Below the pieces are notes generated by a model that worked only from the letters and a program-made list of their open reading frames with translations, did not search any database and was not told where the DNA came from. Below, in pieces: positions 1 to 5,106 of a stretch of 5,109 nt of DNA. The translations under genes and the position numbers were made by a program. Source of the stretch: an uncultured Bacillota bacterium. GTDB taxonomy: Bacteria > Bacillota > Clostridia > UBA1381. Within the stretch, counting starts at the first letter, position 1, and each line of letters starts with the position of its first letter. The stretch spans positions 1 through 5,109 of the forward strand of contig CASFSH010000108.1 of the NCBI GenBank assembly GCA_949297205.1. Reading direction: 5' to 3'.

Positions 1-69
1 TTTTTTTAAACCTATTTTCCAACAAAAAACAAACGCTGCCACCAATAAGAGTATAATCGGAATAACCAT
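1..69 (-). CDS. Partial membrane-anchored protein, unidentified
   Basis: A leftward frame begins at ATG (69-67) and stays open to the window edge, giving 23 residues that start MVIPIILLLVAAFVF and end in a basic GLKK. This looks like one transmembrane helix or an uncleaved signal anchor followed by positive charge. The same frame is open upstream to a TAA about 80 bases back, with a basic stretch (QERNKAKKRHGFK) just before the helix but no upstream ATG, GTG or TTG. The start is therefore uncertain. Only a weak AAAAGG lies upstream, about 12 bases away. The order basic linker then helix resembles the middle of zinc-ribbon/membrane proteins of Firmicutes, but that is inference. Most of the gene lies outside the window and it may be 5'-truncated. 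Confidence 0.35.
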   Translation of the reverse strand, partial: MVIPIILLLVAAFVFCWKIGLKK

Positions 70-386
70 TTTGAATCCATGCCTTTTTTTTGCTTTATTT
101 CGTTCCTGGATATCTAAAAACAGTATAGCACATATCCATGAAAAAGGATATTAAAACTATAATTATATAATACAAGGTATATAATCTGATAAATAAAAGA
201 CTGAAAGATAGGAATTACATCTATATATTGATAAAGATGAATAAATTTGTTATTATTTAACAGAAACTGCAAAATAGTTGTACGCCGATTGCACAAAAAG
301 GACAGATTAAATTACTCATATGAATCAGTCAAATTATAAATGTATGACGCATGAAGAAAATCACAAAACTAAATACTGATTGATAC
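70..386. other. AT-rich intergenic region, no supported gene
   Basis: This stretch between the leftward fragment and the gyrA promoter is very AT-rich. Short frames exist on both strands: a 60-codon TTG-initiated minus frame at 114-296, a 19-codon plus frame at 320, and a 20-codon minus frame at 257-319. None has a Shine-Dalgarno sequence or a convincing protein composition. I see no tRNA, riboswitch or strong terminator here. The minus frame at 257-319 has a curious cysteine pattern, treated separately as a low-interest finding. Confidence 0.6.
122..130 (-). promoter_or_regulatory. Possible extended -10 for leftward gene
   Basis: On the minus strand this reads TGC followed by TATACT, an extended -10 pattern, about 50 bases upstream of the ATG at 69. 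No recognisable -35 box lies 16-18 bases further upstream, where the sequence is TATCCT. It is compatible with a promoter for the leftward fragment, but a match this short is expected by chance in AT-rich DNA. Confidence 0.25.
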
Positions 387-415
387 TTGATTTTTTTGTG
401 TTTTTGTGTTATAAT
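387..415 (+). promoter_or_regulatory. gyrA operon promoter, sigma-A type
   Basis: TTGATT (387-392) and a perfect TATAAT (410-415) are separated by exactly 17 bases, and TG at 407-408 makes it an extended -10 promoter. The spacer is T-rich, with two copies of TTTTTGTG. Transcription should start near 422, leaving a leader of about 73 bases before the gyrA ATG at 495. It is the best promoter-like sequence upstream of gyrA and probably serves all three genes. Gyrase gene promoters in several bacteria respond to DNA supercoiling; nothing visible here proves that for this one. Confidence 0.8.
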
Positions 416-426
416 GATATCTAATG

Positions 427-471
427 GGTGAAGTTGAGTAATTCACCGTCAGCCGGCTTCAGTACAGCCGG
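427..471 (+). promoter_or_regulatory. Two tandem hairpins in gyrA leader
   Basis: The leader RNA can form GGTGAA (427-432) with TTCACC (442-447), loop 9, and CCGGCT (453-458) with AGCCGG (466-471), loop 7. The second is GC-rich in an otherwise AT-rich region and ends 7 bases before the gyrA Shine-Dalgarno sequence. CTTC (457-460) can alternatively pair with GAAG (471-474), which would compete with the second stem. Neither hairpin has a T-run, so these are not intrinsic terminators. They could stabilise the 5' end or tune translation. No known riboswitch class was recognised. Confidence 0.45.
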
Positions 472-478
472 AAGTTAT

Positions 479-484
479 GGAGGT
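479..484 (+). promoter_or_regulatory. gyrA ribosome binding site, fixes start at 495
   Basis: GGAGGT lies 10 bases before the ATG at 495. It overlaps the first in-frame ATG at 477, so that upstream codon cannot use it and no other Shine-Dalgarno precedes 477. The start at 495 also gives the lysine-rich opening MAKKAKEKEF. The six residues upstream (MEVNVI) are simply the translation of the RBS region. Confidence 0.85.
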
Positions 485-494
485 AAACGTAATT

Positions 495-3005
495 ATGGCG
501 AAAAAGGCAAAAGAAAAAGAATTTGATATGCAGGCACTCGAAAATCAGAAAATAGTCAATGTTGAGCTGAACAGTGAAATGAAGAAATCATATATTGATT
601 ATGCAATGAGTGTTATTGTGAGCCGTGCACTGCCTGATGTCAGAGACGGAATGAAACCGGTTCACAGACGTATTTTATATGATATGTATGAATCAAATTT
701 ATTTTACGAAAATGATTTTCGTAAATCAGCTGCTACTGTCGGAGATGTTCTAGGTAAATATCACCCCCATGGTGACAGTTCCGTTTATGATGCAATGGTA
801 AGACTTGCACAGGATTTCTCATTGAGATATCCTCTTATACAGGGAAAGGGTAACTTTGGTTCGGTGGACGGAGATCCCCCGGCGGCATATCGTTATACCG
901 AAGCAAAAATGGCAAAACTTGCGGCGGAAATGCTTTCTGATATAGAAAAGGAAACCGTAGATTATGTTTCAAACTATGATGATAAACGTCTTGAACCAAG
1001 TGTATTGCCTTCGAGATTTCCAAATCTGCTGGTAAACGGTTCGGCAGGAATTGCCGTAGGTATGGCAACAAATATTCCTCCTCATAATTTATGTGAAGTC
1101 ATAGACGGAATAATCGCAACAATAGAAGATCCCGAAATAACCATAGATGAAATAATGAATTATATAAAAGGTCCGGATTTTCCTACAGGCGGTATTATTA
1201 TGGGAAAAAGCGGGATACGAAGCGCATATCAGACAGGAAAAGGCAAGATAACGATGCGTGCAAAAGCCGAAATAGAAGAATTTGAAAATGGAAGAACACG
1301 TATACTTATTACAGAACTGCCATATCAGGTAAATAAAGCAAAACTGGAAAAACATATAAACGAGCTTGTACGTGACGGAAAAATTGACGGTATAGCCTCA
1401 ACACGTGATGAATCTGATGAAAATATGCGTCTTATTGTGGATTTGAAAAAAGATGCAAATCCCAATATTGTTCTTAATAATCTGTATAAGCTTACGCAAA
1501 TGCAGGACACATTCGGGGCAATTTTGATTGCACTTGTGGACAAGGAACCGAAAATACTGAATTTAAGAGAGATAATTGATTATTATATTGCTCATCAGGA
1601 AGATGTTATCGTAAGAAGAACAAAATTTGATTTAAAAAAAGCGGAAGAACGTGCCCATATACTTGAAGGTTATAAAATTGCAATAGATTATATTGATGAA
1701 GTAATAAATGTTATTCGTTCTTCAAAATCAATTCCCGATGCCAAACAGTCATTGCAGGAAAGATTTAGTTTGTCGGAAACACAGGCAACTGCAATTGTAC
1801 AGATGCAGTTAGGACGTTTATCAGGTCTTGAAAGAGAAAAGATAGAAGAAGAATATCAGCAAATTGAACAAAAAATATCAGAATATAAGAATATACTTGA
1901 AAATGAGAGTGTTGTTCTGGATATTATAAAAAATGACCTTACTCAAATAAAGAATAAGTACGGTGATGAGAGAAGAACCGAAATTGCCATGAATATAAAT
2001 GAGATTGACGATGAGGATCTTATAGAAGAAGAAGATGTCATAATAACGCTTACTCACAGCGGATATACAAAAAGAGTTCCTGTTACCACATATAAGTCCC
2101 AGCACAGAGGCGGACGTGGCATTTCGGGAATGTCAACAAGAGAAGAAGATTTTGTTGAGCACATATTTACAACATCAACTCATAATACAATTTTGTTCTT
2201 TACAACAAAAGGTATAGTATATCGTTTGAAAGGTTACCAGATACCTGAAGCAGGAAGACAGGCAAAGGGTACTGCAATTGTAAATCTTTTACCTCTTGAA
2301 ACGGATGAAAAAATTACAGCAATGATTCCAATAAAAGACTTTGAAGAAGGAAATTATCTTATGTTTGTAACACGTAACGGAACTGTAAAGAAAACAGGGG
2401 TTATGGATTATTCAAAGATAAGAAACAGCGGTTTACGGGCAATAGAGCTTGTTGAGGGTGACAGTCTTATAAATGTTCTTTTAACCGACGGTACAAAGAA
2501 TGTCATAATAGGAACAAGAAATGGTATGGCAATAAGATTTGATGAAAATGATGTGCGTGCAATGGGAAGAACAACAAGAGGTGTAAGAGGCATATCTATA
2601 AAGAAAGATGATTTTGTTGTGGGTGCATGTCTTGCACAGGAGGATAAAGTTTTATTGGTTGCAACTGAAAACGGATTCGGTAAAAAGACAGAACTTTCGG
2701 AATATAAGACTCAAAATAGGGGCGGAAAAGGTATTTTGACATATCGTTTGACTGAGAAGACAGGAAAAGTTGCGGCATTGGCTACAGTAAACGATGAAAA
2801 TGACATTATGCTGATTACATCCGACGGGATAATTATAAGAACACATGTTTCGGAAATAAGCACATACGGCAGGCAGACGCAGGGAGTAAGAATAATGAAA
2901 CTTGCAGATGATGTAAAGCTTGTAAGTATGGCTGTTACCGAAAAAGAAGAAGAATCGGATGAAAGTCAGGAAGAAATTCAGGAAACGGAAAATAAAGGAG
3001 AATGA
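495..3005 (+). CDS. gyrA: DNA gyrase subunit A
   Basis: GyrA cuts and rejoins DNA in the A2B2 gyrase, which introduces negative supercoils using ATP hydrolysed by GyrB; it acts on the nucleoid. From the chosen start it is 836 residues, normal for Firmicutes (B. subtilis about 821). The N-terminal breakage-reunion domain covers roughly residues 28-500. It opens with YAMSVIVSRALPDVRDG and carries the catalytic Arg133-Tyr134 in AAYRYTEAK. The quinolone-binding segment HPHGDSSVYD retains Ser95 and Asp99 (E. coli Ser83 and Asp87), the sensitive-type residues. The Ile that intercalates in E. coli is Phe175 (RFPNLLVNG), as in other Gram-positives. A C-terminal beta-pinwheel spans about 510-815, with the GyrA box as QNRGGKG (740-746) and a related QHRGGRG in the first blade (536-542). 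The box separates GyrA from ParC. A very acidic tail (815-836) follows. First gene of an apparent three-gene operon; gyrB is not next to it. Confidence 0.97.
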   Translation: MAKKAKEKEFDMQALENQKIVNVELNSEMKKSYIDYAMSVIVSRALPDVRDGMKPVHRRILYDMYESNLFYENDFRKSAATVGDVLGKYHPHGDSSVYDAMVRLAQDFSLRYPLIQGKGNFGSVDGDPPAAYRYTEAKMAKLAAEMLSDIEKETVDYVSNYDDKRLEPSVLPSRFPNLLVNGSAGIAVGMATNIPPHNLCEVIDGIIATIEDPEITIDEIMNYIKGPDFPTGGIIMGKSGIRSAYQTGKGKITMRAKAEIEEFENGRTRILITELPYQVNKAKLEKHINELVRDGKIDGIASTRDESDENMRLIVDLKKDANPNIVLNNLYKLTQMQDTFGAILIALVDKEPKILNLREIIDYYIAHQEDVIVRRTKFDLKKAEERAHILEGYKIAIDYIDEVINVIRSSKSIPDAKQSLQERFSLSETQATAIVQMQLGRLSGLEREKIEEEYQQIEQKISEYKNILENESVVLDIIKNDLTQIKNKYGDERRTEIAMNINEIDDEDLIEEEDVIITLTHSGYTKRVPVTTYKSQHRGGRGISGMSTREEDFVEHIFTTSTHNTILFFTTKGIVYRLKGYQIPEAGRQAKGTAIVNLLPLETDEKITAMIPIKDFEEGNYLMFVTRNGTVKKTGVMDYSKIRNSGLRAIELVEGDSLINVLLTDGTKNVIIGTRNGMAIRFDENDVRAMGRTTRGVRGISIKKDDFVVGACLAQEDKVLLVATENGFGKKTELSEYKTQNRGGKGILTYRLTEKTGKVAALATVNDENDIMLITSDGIIIRTHVSEISTYGRQTQGVRIMKLADDVKLVSMAVTEKEEESDESQEEIQETENKGE
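2994..3000 (+). promoter_or_regulatory. RBS inside gyrA end, fixes lipoprotein start
   Basis: AAAGGAG encodes the last codons of gyrA and lies 10 bases before the ATG at 3011. The earlier in-frame ATG at 3002, which overlaps the gyrA TGA, is only one base from this site and so is a poor start. The 3011 start also gives a clean lipoprotein signal (MLKKLLAIV...). Ribosomes finishing gyrA probably feed initiation here. Confidence 0.75.
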
Positions 3006-3010
3006 TTGAT

Positions 3011-3691
3011 ATGTTAAAAAAACTTTTAGCTATTGTTATGACAGCAGGTATGATATTTACTATGGCAGCTTGTAATGAAAAAAAAGAGGAAACTCAAACA
3101 ACACCTGAAACTCAACAGGAACAACAAGAGGCAACAGCAGATCCTCAGACAGAAGAAACACAGGACACTGAAAATGCCGATTTATATGCAGACGCTATTC
3201 CTTTCACAATTGAACTTGAAAATGGTGGAGTGATGAAGGGAGAATTATATCCGAATCTTGCACCAAAAACTGTAGAAAATTTTGTAAAGCTTGCAGAGGA
3301 AAAATTTTATGATGGACTTATATTCCATCGTGTAATTCCAGGTTTTATGATTCAAGGCGGCGGATATGATGCTGATATGAACGTGAAAGAATCGGAAGAA
3401 ATTGTGGGAGAATTTGATGCAAACGGATTTAATAATCCTTTAAAACACACAAGAGGAGTTATTTCAATGGCAAGAACCAATATGCCTGATTCGGCATCAA
3501 GCCAGTTCTTCATCATGCATGAAGATTATCCGTCATTGGATGGCCAGTATGCTGCATTTGGAAGAATTACCGAAGGATTGGAATATATAGATGAGATAGC
3601 CGAAGCAGAAACAACAACCGACCCTAAATACGGTATGTCAGACTTCCCGGTCAATCCTGTAGTTATAAAGACAATTACAATTGATAAATAA
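3011..3691 (+). CDS. Lipoprotein cyclophilin-type peptidyl-prolyl isomerase
   Basis: Predicted to catalyse cis-trans isomerisation of prolyl bonds in proteins outside the cytoplasmic membrane. The 226-residue product starts with a type II signal peptide: Lys-Lys, a hydrophobic core, then MAAC with lipidated Cys21. A Glu/Gln/Thr-rich flexible spacer (about 22-58) leads to one cyclophilin domain (about 63-226). The active site is intact: Arg107 in FHRVIPGFMIQGGG with Phe112, Met113 and Gln115, the ISMAR segment, and Gln155/Phe157 in SSQFFI. The residue matching Trp121 of human CypA is Ser (PSLDGQYAAFG), so weak cyclosporin binding is expected, as for most bacterial cyclophilins. It starts 5 bases after gyrA and is closely related to the next gene, from which it differs by the export signal and a slightly longer loop before the last strand. 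The family call is firm; substrates are unknown. Confidence 0.93.
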   Translation: MLKKLLAIVMTAGMIFTMAACNEKKEETQTTPETQQEQQEATADPQTEETQDTENADLYADAIPFTIELENGGVMKGELYPNLAPKTVENFVKLAEEKFYDGLIFHRVIPGFMIQGGGYDADMNVKESEEIVGEFDANGFNNPLKHTRGVISMARTNMPDSASSQFFIMHEDYPSLDGQYAAFGRITEGLEYIDEIAEAETTTDPKYGMSDFPVNPVVIKTITIDK

Positions 3692-3718
3692 TAAAACCGT
3701 AATGAAAGGAATAGAGTT

Positions 3719-4195
3719 ATGAGTGATATTATTATTACAATGAAAAACGGCGATGTAATGAAAGCAGAATTATATCCCGAAATCGCACCGATAACAGTTG
3801 AAAATTTCATAAAGTTAATAAATGAGAAATTTTTTGACAGGCTAATATTTCACCGCGTAATTAAAGATTTTATGATACAGGGCGGCGGATATGATGAAAA
3901 CGGAAATCATAAACAAGCCGAAGAAATAAAAGGTGAATTTACCAGAAACGGTGTAAGGAACGACTTAAAACATACAAGAGGAGTCCTATCAATGGCAAGA
4001 ACTTCTTTTCCTAACAGTGCATCAAGCCAATTTTTCATAATGCATAAGGATTCACCTCATCTTGACGGTCAGTATGCGGCATTCGGAAAAATTACCGAAG
4101 GAATTGATGTTGTTGATAAGATTGCGGGAGTTGCTACTGATTTTAGCGATTGCCCGATTGAAGTGCAGGTAATTGAATCAATCAGAATGGCGTAG
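3719..4195 (+). CDS. ppiB: Cytosolic cyclophilin-type peptidyl-prolyl isomerase
   Basis: A 158-residue, single-domain cyclophilin with no signal peptide, expected to speed prolyl isomerisation in the cytoplasm. Length and the GQYAAFGKITEG ending fit the PpiB group; the symbol is by family resemblance. Catalytic-site residues are present: Arg46 in FHRVIKDFMIQGGG, Phe51, Met52, Gln54, the LSMAR segment (Ala93), and Gln104/Phe106 in SSQFFI. The human CypA Trp121 position is His114, again arguing against tight cyclosporin binding. The start is supported by AAAGGA (3705-3710), 8 bases upstream. It follows the lipoprotein paralogue after 27 bases with no terminator between, so it should share the gyrA transcript. 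By eye well over half the residues match the upstream paralogue, with long shared runs around the active site, indicating tandem duplication followed by gain or loss of the export signal. Confidence 0.94.
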   Translation: MSDIIITMKNGDVMKAELYPEIAPITVENFIKLINEKFFDRLIFHRVIKDFMIQGGGYDENGNHKQAEEIKGEFTRNGVRNDLKHTRGVLSMARTSFPNSASSQFFIMHKDSPHLDGQYAAFGKITEGIDVVDKIAGVATDFSDCPIEVQVIESIRMA

Positions 4196-4240
4196 TATAG
4201 ACCAAAAATCATCATGATAAGAAAGTGACTGATAATGGAT

Positions 4241-4273
4241 ATTTTAATTTAAAATATCATTTTAAATTAAAAT
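4241..4273. repeat. 15-bp AT-only inverted repeat, loop of 3
   Basis: The arms at 4241-4255 and 4259-4273 are perfect reverse complements made only of A and T, separated by ATC (4256-4258). The left part can alternatively form a 9-bp hairpin of its own (4238-4246 with 4250-4258). It lies 45 bases after the second cyclophilin and touches the terminator that follows. It may protect the mRNA 3' end, assist termination, or be a cruciform-prone AT palindrome; the sequence does not decide. Confidence 0.7.
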
Positions 4274-4275
4274 TT

Positions 4276-4309
4276 GGGTATGAAAAAAATTGCATACCCT
4301 TTTTGTTTT
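4276..4309 (+). terminator. Intrinsic terminator of the gyrA-cyclophilin operon
   Basis: GGGTATG (4276-4282) pairs with CATACCC (4293-4299) around a 10-base A-rich loop, and TTTTTGTTTT follows at once (4300-4309). This is a standard rho-independent terminator 80 bases after the last operon gene. Read leftward it lacks a good T-run, so it mainly serves the plus strand. Confidence 0.88.
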
Positions 4310-4347
4310 GATAAACAAGAAGCTCCGACCTTAATACGGGTCGGAGC
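4310..4347 (-). terminator. Intrinsic terminator of the RHH gene
   Basis: On the minus strand a 9-bp GC-rich stem (arms 4339-4347 and 4322-4330, loop 8) begins 7 bases after the stop of the ribbon-helix-helix gene and is followed by a T-rich stretch (TTCTTGTTTATC). There is no T-run on the plus side, so it ends leftward transcription. The two terminators form a converging boundary between the gyrA operon and the insert to its right. Confidence 0.75.
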
Positions 4348-4354
4348 AATAATT

Positions 4355-4528
4355 TTAGCTGTTTAATTCTATTTCACCGTGTGCTTCTTCAAACTCGGCT
4401 ATTCTCTTTTTAATAAGCTGCTCAATTTCTTTATTCTTGGTTCTGCCCTCATATTCGGCAATGTATGCGAGCTTATCGAGCAAAAGCTTAGAAATGCGCA
4501 ATGTATATCGTGGTAAATTATCTTTCAT
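4355..4528 (-). CDS. Arc-type ribbon-helix-helix DNA-binding protein
   Basis: A 57-residue protein, short enough to be missed by length filters. The N-terminal segment PRYTLRIS has the alternating pattern of the DNA-contacting beta-strand of the Arc/MetJ fold. It is followed by helix A (about KLLLDKLAYIAEYEG, 14-28), the turn RTKNKEIE, and helix B (about 33-49, IEQLIKKRIAEFEEAH). Such proteins bind as dimers to operator DNA and often repress their own promoter; many are antitoxins. A strong RBS, AGAGGTGA (4542-4535), sits 6 bases before the ATG. It is divergent from the SLOG-type gene and shares a promoter palindrome with it, so local repression is the likely role (inference). No fused toxin or C-terminal toxin-neutralising extension is visible, and its partner, if any, is unproven. 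Confidence 0.85.
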   Translation of the reverse strand: MKDNLPRYTLRISKLLLDKLAYIAEYEGRTKNKEIEQLIKKRIAEFEEAHGEIELNS

Positions 4529-4541
4529 AATGGCTCACCTC

Positions 4542-4559
4542 TGACTAAGTATTGACTAA
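4542..4559. repeat. Direct repeat TGACTAA, 11-bp period
   Basis: TGACTAA occurs at 4542-4548 and 4553-4559, one helical turn apart. It overlaps the -35 box of the rightward promoter and the leader of the leftward gene. Tandem short repeats about one turn apart are typical half-site arrangements for ribbon-helix-helix repressors, so this is a second candidate operator beside the palindrome at 4560-4580. Confidence 0.4.
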
Positions 4560-4568
4560 ATTATATCA
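4560..4568 (-). promoter_or_regulatory. Leftward extended -10 for the RHH gene
   Basis: Read on the minus strand this is TGA-TATAAT, a perfect -10 with the extended TG. No good -35 lies 17 bases upstream (GCATAA), so recognition would depend on the extended -10. Transcription would start near 4553, giving a leader of about 25 bases. It overlaps the rightward promoter, so polymerases would compete. Confidence 0.6.
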
Positions 4569-4580
4569 CTGTGGTATAAT
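4560..4580. promoter_or_regulatory. Candidate operator: palindrome spanning two -10 boxes
   Basis: A 21-base imperfect palindrome centred on T4570: ATTATA and TATAAT form the outer arms and CAC/GTG the inner arms, with one mismatched pair between them. The outer arms are the -10 boxes of the leftward and rightward promoters, so a protein bound here would silence both genes. The neighbouring ribbon-helix-helix protein is the obvious candidate ligand. Part of the symmetry follows from two TATAAT boxes facing each other; the CAC/GTG core is the extra evidence for an operator. Confidence 0.5.
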
Positions 4581-4634
4581 CATTATGCACAAATGACAAA
4601 GTTATTACGCATAGTTTTTTAAGGAGTCAAAAAT

Positions 4635-4968
4635 ATGAAAACAGCAGTAATTGGGAAAGAGGTTTAAGTGTTGAAAATTTGGAGTTATATATTCCGAAAA
4701 AACTGATGAAATTGTGTCAGGTGGAGCAAAGGGCGTTGATACCTCTGCAAGAAAATACGCCAAGGAAAAGGGAGTTAAATTAACAGAGTATTTGCCGGAA
4801 TATGAAAAATACGGCAGGTCAGCACCGCTAAAAAGAAACATTACAATTATCGAGTACGCAGATGCTGTTTTGGCGTTTTGGGACGGACAATCACGAGGTA
4901 CAAAATTTGTTATAGATAATTGCAGAAAGAGAAATATCCCATTAAAAGTATATATTAAAATCAAATAA
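4635..4968 (+). pseudogene. SLOG/DUF2493-type protein, two frameshifts
   Basis: Reading from ATG 4635 (RBS AAGGAG at 4621-4626, spacing 8) gives MKTAVIGKEV and a stop at 4665-4667. The family continuation RGLSVENLE resumes in another frame from 4658. A second shift at the six-A run 4697-4702 leads to TDEIVSGGAKGVDT and on to the TAA at 4966-4968. Restoring one base at each point gives about 111 residues, the usual size of this small Rossmann-like SLOG family, distantly related to DprA and YpsA. The second half is intact and typical: SGGAKGVDT, EYLPEYEKYGRSAPLKRN, AFWDGQSRGTKFVIDNC. The longest surviving frame would start at GTG 4714 (84 residues) but lacks the first strand and the glycine-rich nucleotide-binding loop, and has no RBS. 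SLOG domains are proposed to bind nucleotides or related ligands; the role here is unknown. Both breaks are at A-runs, so sequencing error is possible. Confidence 0.8.
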
Positions 4969-5026
4969 ATTGTCAGAAATTATTTATCGGTTTATTTTTT
5001 TATTTTTGAAAAGTTGTAAAATAAAA

Positions 5027-5081
5027 TGACCAAAAAAGATGACTCACATTGAGAACTCTGATATAATGTTAAGTGACCAAA
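5027..5081. repeat. Direct repeat TGACCAAA flanking a promoter
   Basis: TGACCAAA occurs at 5027-5034 and 5074-5081, 47 bases apart, on either side of the putative promoter at 5039-5067. This could be a pair of regulator sites, but two 8-base copies in so short a region may be chance. Confidence 0.3.
5039..5067 (+). promoter_or_regulatory. Promoter for a gene beyond the window
   Basis: ATGACT (5039-5044, four of six matches to the -35 consensus) and a perfect TATAAT (5062-5067) are 17 bases apart, with an extended TG at 5059-5060. Expected start is near 5074, about 33 bases before the ATG at 5107. I see no intrinsic terminator between the SLOG stop at 4968 and this promoter, only a T-rich stretch near 4990-5006. 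Confidence 0.55.
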
Positions 5082-5106
5082 CTAAACATAGAAAAGAGTA
5101 ATCAAT

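Larger units (their letters stand above)
4552..4580 (+). promoter_or_regulatory. Rightward promoter for the SLOG-type gene
   Basis: TTGACT (4552-4557) and a perfect TATAAT (4575-4580) are 17 bases apart, with TG at 4572-4573 giving an extended -10. Transcription should start near 4587, about 48 bases before the ATG at 4635. It is near-consensus, so the broken gene downstream may still be transcribed. Confidence 0.8.

Noticed and set aside
114..296. 60-codon minus-strand open frame
   Set aside because: It starts with TTG, has no RBS and encodes an Ile/Tyr/Phe-rich product expected from random AT-rich DNA.
320..379. 19-codon plus-strand frame upstream of gyrA
   Set aside because: No RBS and no recognisable protein, and it ends just before the gyrA promoter; probably chance.
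477..494. Upstream ATG as gyrA start
   Set aside because: The Shine-Dalgarno overlaps this codon; only the ATG at 495 is properly spaced.
835..2846. Several minus-strand open frames inside gyrA
   Set aside because: They lie wholly within a clearly coding gene, have no RBS and show no family-like sequence; antisense shadows.
495..3005. Topoisomerase IV subunit ParC instead of GyrA
   Set aside because: The GyrA box QNRGGKG and a full six-blade-like C-terminal domain close to B. subtilis GyrA argue for gyrase.
3526..3810. 94-codon minus-strand frame with hydrophobic runs across the two cyclophilins
   Set aside because: It is the antisense of conserved coding sequence and the intergenic gap; the hydrophobic look comes from reverse-reading AT-rich codons.
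4238..4347. CRISPR array or transposon end repeats
   Set aside because: The repeats are single inverted pairs followed by T-rich tracts, with no regularly spaced copies, no transposase and no target-site duplication.
4605..4964. 119-codon minus-strand frame opposite the SLOG-type gene
   Set aside because: It is longer than any single plus frame there, but the plus strand carries clear SLOG motifs, a promoter and an RBS, and the minus frame resembles no family.
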